DNA of 64,000 nucleotides, taken from assembly GCA_018400295.1 (NCBI GenBank), contig JAGYMZ010000006.1:20231-84230 (forward strand), written 5' to 3'. This stretch comes from Bacteroidales bacterium. GTDB lineage: Bacteria > Bacteroidota > Bacteroidia > Bacteroidales > B18-G4. A model generated the notes under the pieces. That model was not told the DNA's origin and did no database searches. It was given only the letters and a program-made list of their open reading frames with translations. The translations under genes were made by a program, and so were the position numbers. Positions 1-7,045 of the stretch are shown piece after piece; the first letter of the stretch is position 1, and every line of letters starts with the position of its first letter.

Positions 1-276
1 GACAAATTTTCCTGAGCGGCATGGAAAGAGGTATTTTCTGGTGCCGTCGCGGGATTCCCTGACCGTTGCGGGGCTGGCCAGCCCGAATTCATAATGTTCC
101 TTCATGTGGTCCCGGGCCCTGGTGGACAGGTTGGTCATTTCGTCTATGGACGATGCGTTTTGGGCATACAACCATCCGGCCATTTGTGTTGCCGTATAAG
201 CGGGGAGACCTTCCTTGTTCGCTATATCCCGGAGTTCATCGATGGTTTTGCCAAATAAGCGTTCTTTATTGCACAT
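1..276 (-). CDS. rlmN: RlmN, 23S rRNA/tRNA A2 methyltransferase, N-terminal part (cut by window edge)
   Basis: The first 92 codons of a minus-strand gene run off the window start. The translation begins MCNKERLFGKTIDELRDI and continues through a region with AYTATQMAGWLY and SRDGTRKYLF, the typical N-terminal accessory domain of RlmN; the radical-SAM CxxxCxxC lies outside the window. The family methylates C2 of adenosine 2503 in 23S rRNA and A37 of some tRNAs, in the cytoplasm. The start is the ATG at 276, 7 nt after the stop of the DUF3078 gene on the same strand, so the two are probably co-transcribed. The identification is firm for the family; completeness of the gene cannot be judged here. 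Confidence 0.88.
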   Translation of the reverse strand, partial: MCNKERLFGKTIDELRDIANKEGLPAYTATQMAGWLYAQNASSIDEMTNLSTRARDHMKEHYEFGLASPATVRESRDGTRKYLFPCRSGKFV

Positions 277-283
277 AAATCTG

Positions 284-1153
284 TTAAAATTTCAACGCCA
301 GTCCGGCCCCAAAAACCTCCTTAAACTGAGTCCTTGGCCGGTGCACCGGATCATTTCCTGCCGCAAAATTGATGTCGTGGTCGTAAATGAGGGAAGTGGA
401 TAGGTTGGCAGACAGGTACTTGTTTACCTTCATGTTGATGAGCACATCCCATGTGACATCTATATTTTGCGGTTTGTTTTGGTAATCTGAGAACAATTCC
501 AGGTTGGTCTGGAAATCTACATTTTCGATGATCGTGCATTTGAACATGCCCCGGAAAAGTCCGCCGATCTGATTCCTGACCTTTTCTCCGGCATCTAGTC
601 CGTACCGCTCCGACAAAAGCGTATCGGATATGATGGTCACTCGGTCTGTGAGCGGTGAAATGTAAATGGATAAGTTTTCATTGGGTTCATAGGACATACC
701 CACGCCGGCGGTTATGTATGCCGGTGACAGAAATCCGGATGTTTTGGCAGAATCCGGGTGATTGTCCTTATACCCCGGGGTGAACTGAGATTTGAATCCC
801 AGCATGGCCGAATAATACCAATTGTTTTTGGCCCGGTAACCATATTTGGAGTTCATTTCGATCCGGTCATCGGTTTTGATCCATTCACCCTCCCCCTGTT
901 TCATGAGGCCATAACCCATGATCAGGTCGTTGTCCCAAATGTTTTTGTCTTTTTTATAATCCGCGGAAACGTTCAGCAGGCCATTCCCCGAAAAGGAACT
1001 TTCACCGCCTGCGGCCCAGTTTGTCAGGCTTACCTGGGAAAAGGTGAGCGAAAGGTCTCCCCCTGTTTTCCAGAATTTTGTAGTGTCGGGACTTTCCTGG
1101 GCTGCCAGTGCCCCGGAAAGTAACAGAATGCTGAAAAGAAATGCTTTTTTCAT
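284..1153 (-). CDS. DUF3078 family protein, probable outer-membrane beta-barrel
   Basis: A 289-residue protein with a Sec signal peptide (MKKAFLFSILLLSGALAAQ). The mature part opens with WKTGGDLSLTFSQVSLTNWAAGGE, the signature of DUF3078, a Bacteroidota family predicted to form a small outer-membrane barrel. Alternating strands rich in Tyr/Trp and a C-terminus ending in Phe (AGLALKF) fit a barrel. The molecular function is unknown. It lies directly upstream of rlmN (7 nt) on the same strand. A near-consensus promoter core TACCTTTA lies at 1180-1187 on the minus strand but has one mismatch and no clear -33 element. Confidence 0.8.
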   Translation of the reverse strand: MKKAFLFSILLLSGALAAQESPDTTKFWKTGGDLSLTFSQVSLTNWAAGGESSFSGNGLLNVSADYKKDKNIWDNDLIMGYGLMKQGEGEWIKTDDRIEMNSKYGYRAKNNWYYSAMLGFKSQFTPGYKDNHPDSAKTSGFLSPAYITAGVGMSYEPNENLSIYISPLTDRVTIISDTLLSERYGLDAGEKVRNQIGGLFRGMFKCTIIENVDFQTNLELFSDYQNKPQNIDVTWDVLINMKVNKYLSANLSTSLIYDHDINFAAGNDPVHRPRTQFKEVFGAGLALKF

Positions 1154-1237
1154 GTTCTGGGGTTTTGGTTATGAAACAATAAAGGTATACGAATATTCTG
1201 ATCTTTTTGTCACTGCATGCCGGTTCTCAAAGCAATG

Positions 1238-2320
1238 CTATGCATTGTACCTGATGATTATGTCTACCGCCCCGACACCAAATTTTGCCAGCGAGGCATC
1301 ATAATTTTCCAGTCCTTCGTAGTCTTTGATCTTTTCCATAATGGCATTTTTCAATGTACCGTTACCCACGCCGTGTATGTAGGTGACTTTTCTGTATTTT
1401 TCAAGTATGGCGCTCTCCAGGGTGCGTTCAAAATACTGTGTTTGCAGGTTTAGCATATCGCTGCTGCTCATACCGGCTATGTTGCCGGTGAGTTCCGCAA
1501 TGTGAAGATCCACCACCGCTTCCCGTTCGGATGTCCGGTGTTTGCTGATCAGTGATGGCGGCTTTTTCGCGGTCGCTTTTGGAAGCTTGCTGCCGCCCTG
1601 ATCAAATTTTTTCCGGACCGGGTCCTGTGTTAATTTTTGGGTTTCGCTGATCAGGCCTGCCGGGAGGAGGATGGCCTTTTCATCCAGGAGGCCGGTCTCT
1701 GTATAGCTGCCTTCATGCATGAAGCGCGATGCTTTCAGATTAAATTCTCGGTGCACGGGAAGGATGGCTCCGGGTTTGTCTTCGCTATGGAACAGGATCT
1801 GAATGTGTCCCGTCAGCCATTGGTCCAGGGCATCCCGGGGAATAATCTCAATGCTCATCGCGGACTCCGGGCCCAGTGAACCGTAATCGATCCCGGCATA
1901 CCTGCCATCGTCCTTTTTCAGATACAGGTTGTATAATATGTCGTAGCCGGAATGGTTCAGGACCTGCAGATCTATGTCGCCCGTTACAAGCCATTTCTGG
2001 TCCCGCGGGATAAAAGCCAGATACACACCTTCCGCCTGTTTTTGACCGCTTCGTTTCCGGGTTATCCGGGACCCGCGTGCAGATGCCTGGCTTTCTTTTT
2101 CTGCCGGCCGCTCTGCTTCCACATCCACATCAAAGTCCTGATCGAACATCTTCCCTGAATACCCGCTGTCTTCCATTTTTAATAAATTGCTGGTCAGGGT
2201 TGGAATATCAAAGCCTTCCTCAATGGCTACGTTCACCAGGCCCGGACTGATGATTTTTGTTATGATGCCTCCGCCGGGTTCGTTCAGGAATTTGACCTTG
2301 TCGCCTACATTGAATTTCAT
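1238..2320 (-). CDS. DUF2027 and Smr domain protein
   Basis: A 360-residue protein. The N-terminus (MKFNVGDKVKFLNEPGGG) is a DUF2027 domain typical of Bacteroidota; the last about 90 residues form an Smr domain with the DLH motif (VVDLHIAEL) and the HGxGxG motif (YIHGVGNGTLK). Smr domains act as nicking nucleases or RNA endonucleases in MutS2 and ribosome rescue factors; the role of the DUF2027-Smr fusion is not known to me. The reading frame extends 13 codons further upstream, but the ATG at 2320 gives the conserved family start and lies just downstream of a perfect promoter core at 2336-2343, so the shorter form is chosen. Confidence 0.85.
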   Translation of the reverse strand: MKFNVGDKVKFLNEPGGGIITKIISPGLVNVAIEEGFDIPTLTSNLLKMEDSGYSGKMFDQDFDVDVEAERPAEKESQASARGSRITRKRSGQKQAEGVYLAFIPRDQKWLVTGDIDLQVLNHSGYDILYNLYLKKDDGRYAGIDYGSLGPESAMSIEIIPRDALDQWLTGHIQILFHSEDKPGAILPVHREFNLKASRFMHEGSYTETGLLDEKAILLPAGLISETQKLTQDPVRKKFDQGGSKLPKATAKKPPSLISKHRTSEREAVVDLHIAELTGNIAGMSSSDMLNLQTQYFERTLESAILEKYRKVTYIHGVGNGTLKNAIMEKIKDYEGLENYDASLAKFGVGAVDIIIRYNA

Positions 2321-2335
2321 GTCCCGAATTTTTAG

Positions 2336-2343
2336 CAAAGGTA
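2336..2343 (-). promoter_or_regulatory. Bacteroidota -7 promoter element for the DUF2027-Smr gene
   Basis: Minus-strand TACCTTTG matches the consensus TAnnTTTG and ends 16 nt before the ATG at 2320. No well-spaced TTG -33 element was seen, so this is a -7 match only. It faces away from the receptor promoter at 2425-2432, making the 132-bp gap a divergent control region. Confidence 0.55.
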
Positions 2344-2424
2344 TAATGAAATCACACAACCATACCTAATTTAGAAAACTCTCTAAATTATATGATTGCA
2401 TTAGATGTGTCCTTGTTTAATGGT

Positions 2425-2432
2425 TATCTTTG
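2425..2432 (+). promoter_or_regulatory. Bacteroidota -7 promoter element for the putative copper locus
   Basis: TATCTTTG matches TAnnTTTG exactly and ends 20 nt before the ATG at 2453. A weak TTA (2401-2403) sits 21 nt upstream in place of the -33 TTG. It would start one transcript covering the receptor, small lipoprotein, MbnP-like and MbnH-like genes, which are closely spaced and have no terminator between them. Confidence 0.5.
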
Positions 2433-2452
2433 TATGATCAACCAAATTGACG

Positions 2453-4555
2453 ATGAAAAGTTTTTGGGTTCTGCCAGTCTTTTTGTTTTTAATGCCCACT
2501 CCGGGATTTTCCCAGGAAGCGGATACACTGATCGACCTTGAAGGGGTGGAGGTCAGAGAGGTCGAAAAGCGTCCGGAACCTTTTCAGGTGGACATTCTGA
2601 AAAAGCGTGAGATCTATGAGACCGCTGTCCGGGATGCCGGGGATATTCTTCGCAAAGTACCCAATGTTTCAGGGATCAGGAAAGGGGGGATAGGGCTTGA
2701 CCCTGTTGTACGCGGGTTCAAGTACAGCCAGTTGAACGTTCAGTTGAACAACGGGCATAAGATCGAGGGCGGATGCCCCAACCGGATGGACCCGGCCATG
2801 TCCCATATCGATGTCGATGATATTGCGGCCATGGAAGTGATTAAAGGTCCTTTTGCCTTGCGCTACGGACCGAATTTTGGCGGAGTGATCAACGTGCTCA
2901 CGGTAAGGCCCGCACCGGCAGATAAACTCTCTTTTCATGTAAAGGCCATGCAGGGCTTTGAAAGCAACTGGAATGGAAGTAAGCAGCATCTTGCCCTGTA
3001 TGGCGGGAACGGGGATATCTTTTTCCGGCTCATGGGTAATTATAAGAAGTACGGCGACTATGAGGATGGGAACGGAAATACCGTCAGTTCGCATTTTACC
3101 CGCTATAATTATTCTGCCGCCTTTGGCGCTGTCCCATGGAAAGGACATGAGCTGATCCTGAGCTTTGAGGATTCCCATGGCCGCAATGTTATGTATCCTT
3201 CACTGCCCATGGATGAAAGGACCGACGATACCCGGCTGATGTCCCTGGATTATACGATCGATGACCTTTCCGGTACCTTCCGGGAACTGAACCTGAAATG
3301 CTATCATTCTGCGGTGAGCCATGCGATGGACAATAAAGAAAGGCCTTTCTCCGATACGGTGGTTGCTGTTTCGGAAATTGATGCCATAAATATGGGTTAC
3401 CGGTTGGAAGGACGGTTTTCACTTGGCCGGGGACACCTGTGGGTGGGAACGGACCTGGAGGATATCCGCAAGGATGGAGCGCGGGTCAAAACACGCATAC
3501 TGGAGCCTACCATGCCGGTTATGAAGGAGAACCTGTGGGCCAATGCACACATACGGGATTATGGGTTTTTTACTGAATTCAGGCGGACGTTCAATGCATT
3601 GGAATTGGTCGCTGCGGCCAGGGTTGACCTGAATGCCGCGCGATCGGATGACCTGCGGCTGGAAAAAATGGGAAACCTGGTATTTTTTGACGGCGAAACC
3701 GGTTCGGATTTTACGAACTTCAGTGCCAGTCTGGGAGGCACCTGCCACCTCACCGGTGATATAGACTTGAGCCTGAGTTTCGGAAGGGGGATGAGAAGTG
3801 CAGATATGGTTGAACGCTTCATTATTTTGTTGCCCATCGGGTATGATAATTACGATTATCTTGGGAATCCCCAACTGAAACCGGAGATCAATTATGAAGC
3901 GGACCTCGGGGCTCAGATCAACAGGGAAAATTCCGGTGTTTTGAACCTGAACGGTTTTTTTTCCTATGTGGAAGATTATATAACCGGACGTTACCTGCCC
4001 CCGTCTGTTGTAAAACCTCAGACCAAAGGGGTTTTGGGGGTTAAGGAGTTTTATAACGAGGACCGGGTTTTCCTGTGGGGCTGGGAGGTGTCATACCGCT
4101 CGCCCGCCATGTACCGCTGGGGGGTGCGTTTTCATGCAGCCCGCACCTGCGGGGTCAATCCCGGAGCCAAAAAGTATGTCTTCGATGAGGGCAACCTGGT
4201 TGGCGTGACCAGCCTGGAAAACGATCCTTTGTCTGAAATACCCCCGCTGGAGGCCAACCTGACCTTTCGCTACACCTTCCTGGACAATGCGGTGATACCC
4301 AAGGTTTCCGTAAGGGCTGTGGGCAGGCAGGACCGGGCATCGGAGGCATTCAACGAACCGGAAACCCCCGGGTTTATTACCGCCAGTGCCGGCCTTTCAT
4401 GGAGGTTCAACCGTTATTTTACGGCAACCGGCGGGGTGAACAATATTTTTGATAAAGCATATTACGAACATCTGAACCGGAGGATCGTCGGGGGTGGCGG
4501 GAATCTCTACGAACCGGGCAGGATCTTTTATGTGAACCTGATATTTTCTGTTTGA
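2453..4555 (+). CDS. TonB-dependent receptor with OprC-like CxxxM motif, probable copper importer
   Basis: A 700-residue outer-membrane receptor: signal peptide (1-21), plug domain (about 40-155, with AMEVIKGPFALRYGPNFGG), then a beta-barrel ending RIFYVNLIFSV. In the plug, GGCPNRMDP places Cys108 and Met112 in a CxxxM arrangement. The OprC/NosA copper receptors bind copper with a CxxxM motif in the same region, followed by DPP/DPA, so copper is the likely cargo; this is inference from the motif and neighbours. The ATG at 2453 is preferred to an in-frame TTG two codons earlier because it precedes the charged start of the signal peptide. It heads a four-gene cluster with MbnP- and MbnH-like genes. 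Confidence 0.8.
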   Translation: MKSFWVLPVFLFLMPTPGFSQEADTLIDLEGVEVREVEKRPEPFQVDILKKREIYETAVRDAGDILRKVPNVSGIRKGGIGLDPVVRGFKYSQLNVQLNNGHKIEGGCPNRMDPAMSHIDVDDIAAMEVIKGPFALRYGPNFGGVINVLTVRPAPADKLSFHVKAMQGFESNWNGSKQHLALYGGNGDIFFRLMGNYKKYGDYEDGNGNTVSSHFTRYNYSAAFGAVPWKGHELILSFEDSHGRNVMYPSLPMDERTDDTRLMSLDYTIDDLSGTFRELNLKCYHSAVSHAMDNKERPFSDTVVAVSEIDAINMGYRLEGRFSLGRGHLWVGTDLEDIRKDGARVKTRILEPTMPVMKENLWANAHIRDYGFFTEFRRTFNALELVAAARVDLNAARSDDLRLEKMGNLVFFDGETGSDFTNFSASLGGTCHLTGDIDLSLSFGRGMRSADMVERFIILLPIGYDNYDYLGNPQLKPEINYEADLGAQINRENSGVLNLNGFFSYVEDYITGRYLPPSVVKPQTKGVLGVKEFYNEDRVFLWGWEVSYRSPAMYRWGVRFHAARTCGVNPGAKKYVFDEGNLVGVTSLENDPLSEIPPLEANLTFRYTFLDNAVIPKVSVRAVGRQDRASEAFNEPETPGFITASAGLSWRFNRYFTATGGVNNIFDKAYYEHLNRRIVGGGGNLYEPGRIFYVNLIFSV

Positions 4556-4557
4556 TC

Positions 4558-4929
4558 ATGAAAACACATCATATTATCGTGTTTCTGTCGTTGTCATTAA
4601 CCCTGCTTGTTGCAGGCTGTGAAAAAGAAACGGACAAAAAGGTCGTGTACCGGATATCGGATAATGCAAGCGGATATTCCGTGAATTACCGGGGCCCTGA
4701 GGGTGCATTGCATGCTTCTGCGGTCAGCGTTGCCAGCGGGGAGGATGTATGGACCTATGCTTTCATGGCCGGGGAAGGCGATATTGTTTTCGTTTCGGCC
4801 ATTTACAAAGATATCACCGGCGAGATCAAGGTGGAAATATTGATCGATGGCAAGGTTTATAAACAAGGGTACAGCAAGTATGATACGGTAAAATACGTTA
4901 CGGTCTCGGGTGTGGTCCCTTACGAATGA
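4558..4929 (+). CDS. Small lipoprotein of unknown function in the copper cluster
   Basis: A 123-residue protein with a lipoprotein signal; the lipobox LVAGC puts the lipidated cysteine at residue 21. The mature part is mostly predicted beta-strand (VVYRISDNASGYSVNY, then VEILIDGKVYKQ) and ends PYE. It faintly recalls small beta-sandwich accessory proteins of the MmpS type, but I do not recognise a family with confidence. There are no Cys, His or Met clusters that would mark a metal site apart from the lipid cysteine. The ATG at 4558 lies 2 nt after the receptor stop, so it is almost certainly translated from the same mRNA and likely acts with the receptor or the MbnP/MbnH pair. Confidence 0.7.
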   Translation: MKTHHIIVFLSLSLTLLVAGCEKETDKKVVYRISDNASGYSVNYRGPEGALHASAVSVASGEDVWTYAFMAGEGDIVFVSAIYKDITGEIKVEILIDGKVYKQGYSKYDTVKYVTVSGVVPYE

Positions 4930-4999
4930 TGCAAAGGGGGACTCCTGTTTCATTTGCCTGATTGCCACAGCTTGAATAACGCGGGCCAATCTGTATGAT

Positions 5000-5794
5000 A
5001 TGAATCTTAAAACAACCATATTGTTTCTGCTGGCCATGCCCGTTCTGATCTATTCCTGTCATAAGGATGAAGAGGGCGGGCAGGAGCCGTCCTATGGACA
5101 CATAACAATGGAATTCCTGCATTATGCGGATGGAAGCCCCCTGGTGACCGACACGATGATGTATGTGAATGAGGCAGGCAATCCATACCTGGTCAATGAG
5201 ATCCAGTATTTTATCTCCGACCTGACCCTGCACCGTGCGGGTGGGGGCCGGGTGCTGATCGATGACTGGAAAGACATGCATTATGTGGATACGGACATAC
5301 CCGGAACCCATGGCTGGGATATTCCGGACAAGCTTCCTGTTGGTGCATACGAAAAGATCTCCTTTACATTTGGCATCCGGGAGGAGAAAAATAGTTCGCT
5401 GATGTTTGTCAACCCGCCGGAATCGTATATGTTCTGGCCTGAATATCTGGGAGGGGGATACCATTATATGAAACTGAACGGTAAATGGCTGGACAAAGAC
5501 GGCCGGATATCCCCTTTCGATTTCCACCTTGGCATTGGCCAGATATATGATACGGCAGGTAATATTACGGGATTTATTCATAATGCTTTTGAGATAAGTT
5601 TTCCGGGAGCGGCATTTACACTGGCGGAAAACGAAACCCAGCATATACAGCTCACGATGAACGTGGAAAATTGGTTCCGCAACCCCAACACATACGACCA
5701 TGATGAATGGGGCGGGGACATTATGCAAAAGCAGGAAGCAATGCTGCTGGGATGTGAGAACGGGCATGATGTGTTCTCAGTGAGCTTTCAATAA
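5000..5794 (+). CDS. MbnP-like lipoprotein (partner of di-haem MbnH)
   Basis: A 264-residue lipoprotein (lipobox LIYSC, Cys20). Features shared with the MbnP family (called 'metallo-mystery pair' proteins) are the NEIQYFISDLTLH strand, a MFWPEYLGGGYHYMKLNG segment, a FHLG strand and a CENGHD tail. In methanotrophs MbnP binds copper after the di-haem enzyme MbnH converts one of its tryptophans to kynurenine. Several Trp residues are available here (DDW, GWD, MFW, KWL, NWF), but which one would be modified cannot be told. The gene follows the small lipoprotein after 70 nt and precedes the di-haem gene by 21 nt. No methanobactin synthesis genes are present, so a general periplasmic copper role is more likely. 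Confidence 0.78.
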   Translation: MNLKTTILFLLAMPVLIYSCHKDEEGGQEPSYGHITMEFLHYADGSPLVTDTMMYVNEAGNPYLVNEIQYFISDLTLHRAGGGRVLIDDWKDMHYVDTDIPGTHGWDIPDKLPVGAYEKISFTFGIREEKNSSLMFVNPPESYMFWPEYLGGGYHYMKLNGKWLDKDGRISPFDFHLGIGQIYDTAGNITGFIHNAFEISFPGAAFTLAENETQHIQLTMNVENWFRNPNTYDHDEWGGDIMQKQEAMLLGCENGHDVFSVSFQ

Positions 5795-5815
5795 CGCTGC
5801 AGAAAACAAAGGAAT

Positions 5816-7006
5816 ATGTCTACATTCATGATGCGGGATACGCGGATATCGTTAGCTGTGGCGCTGATGCCACTGCTTATACTTTTTTTCTTTGTTGCCT
5901 GTGAAAAGGATAAGGATACAGATCCATCCACGGGTACTGGTTTTCAGCCTACTCCGTATGAATTAGAGATACCCTTTGGTTTTCCTACCCGGTTGAATGT
6001 TCCGGATGATAATCCGATGACCGTAGAAGGCATTGAACTGGGGCGTTACCTTTTTTATGACGGCCGTATATCGGGCCGTACGCATCCGGATTCGATGATG
6101 AGTTGTGCCACCTGCCATATACAGGAGAATTCTTTTGAATGTGGCATAAACCACCCGGTCTATGAAGGGGGCCATCCCTTTGGCGTTACCGGAATACATA
6201 CACCCCATATGATGCTTCCCTTGATAAACCTGGTTTGGAATACGTCGGGATTTTTGTGGAATGGCTCCGTGCGCCCCGGCAACCCGGACGGGAGCCGCAG
6301 GAATATTGAAGACCTGGTATGGATGGGCATCGTGGCCCCTCATGAGATGAACAGTGATACCAACCGCGCCAAAGCGTTGATCCAGCAAACCCCCGGATAC
6401 CCGGAGCTGTTTGAAAAGGCTTTTGGATCTGACAACGTGACTGTCGACCGCATGGGTAAAGCCATAGCGCAGTTTATCCGCACCTTTGTTTCCGCCGACG
6501 CAAAGTTCGATAAGTATATGCGGGGGGAACTGCAGCTAAGCCCCTCCGAATTGAACGGGTATGTCCTGTTCACCACCGAAGAGGGTGCCGATTGCTTTCA
6601 TTGCCACGGGGGCTTTGGGAACCCCTTGTTTACGACCAACCTGTTTTATAACAACGGGAAAGATTCTGTTTTCAATGATCCGCGCGATCGTTATGCAGTG
6701 ACGGGAGACCCGAACGATAAAGGGGCATATAAGGCCACAACCCTGAGGAACATAGAGTTGACCGGTCCGTATATGCACGATGGACGGTTTGAAAGCCTGG
6801 AAGAAGTGATTGATTTTTATTCCCATCACCTGGTATGGTCGCCACAGGTGGATCCCCTGATGCATCACATCAATAACGGGGGCACGCAACTTACCGCCAC
6901 GGAAAAAGCCGACCTGGCGGCCTTTATCCGCACCCTGCGCGACGAAACTTTCCTGAACAACCCGGAGTATTCTAAACCCGGGACGTTCCCGGACGGGAAG
7001 GAGTAA
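5816..7006 (+). CDS. MbnH/MauG-like di-haem cytochrome c peroxidase family lipoprotein
   Basis: A 396-residue protein with a lipobox (FFVAC, Cys29), two c-type haem motifs (CATCH at 97-101 and CFHCH at 260-264) and the YMHDG segment (319-323) typical of bacterial di-haem peroxidases. In the MbnH/MauG branch such enzymes oxidise tryptophans of a partner protein instead of reducing peroxide. Pairing with the MbnP-like gene 21 nt upstream supports the MbnH-type role. A purine-rich AAAGGA lies only 2 nt before the ATG at 5816; ATGs at 5828 and 5831 are possible alternatives that would give a more usual signal peptide. The gene ends 36 nt before a convergent peptidase gene. Confidence 0.85.
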   Translation: MSTFMMRDTRISLAVALMPLLILFFFVACEKDKDTDPSTGTGFQPTPYELEIPFGFPTRLNVPDDNPMTVEGIELGRYLFYDGRISGRTHPDSMMSCATCHIQENSFECGINHPVYEGGHPFGVTGIHTPHMMLPLINLVWNTSGFLWNGSVRPGNPDGSRRNIEDLVWMGIVAPHEMNSDTNRAKALIQQTPGYPELFEKAFGSDNVTVDRMGKAIAQFIRTFVSADAKFDKYMRGELQLSPSELNGYVLFTTEEGADCFHCHGGFGNPLFTTNLFYNNGKDSVFNDPRDRYAVTGDPNDKGAYKATTLRNIELTGPYMHDGRFESLEEVIDFYSHHLVWSPQVDPLMHHINNGGTQLTATEKADLAAFIRTLRDETFLNNPEYSKPGTFPDGKE

Positions 7007-7010
7007 TGGA

Positions 7011-7045
7011 CAGGGGGGCTGAAAGCTTCTTCCCCTGAAGTTTTA
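7011..7045. terminator. Possible weak bidirectional terminator between convergent genes
   Basis: CAGGGG (7011-7016) pairs with CCCCTG (7032-7037) around a 15-nt loop, followed by GTTTTATT. It lies between the stop of the di-haem gene and the stop of the peptidase gene. The stem is short and the T-run interrupted, so the call is tentative. Confidence 0.35.

Noticed and set aside
4898..5767. 289-codon minus-strand open frame across the MbnP-like gene
   Set aside because: Antisense shadow of a recognisable lipoprotein gene; no family features.
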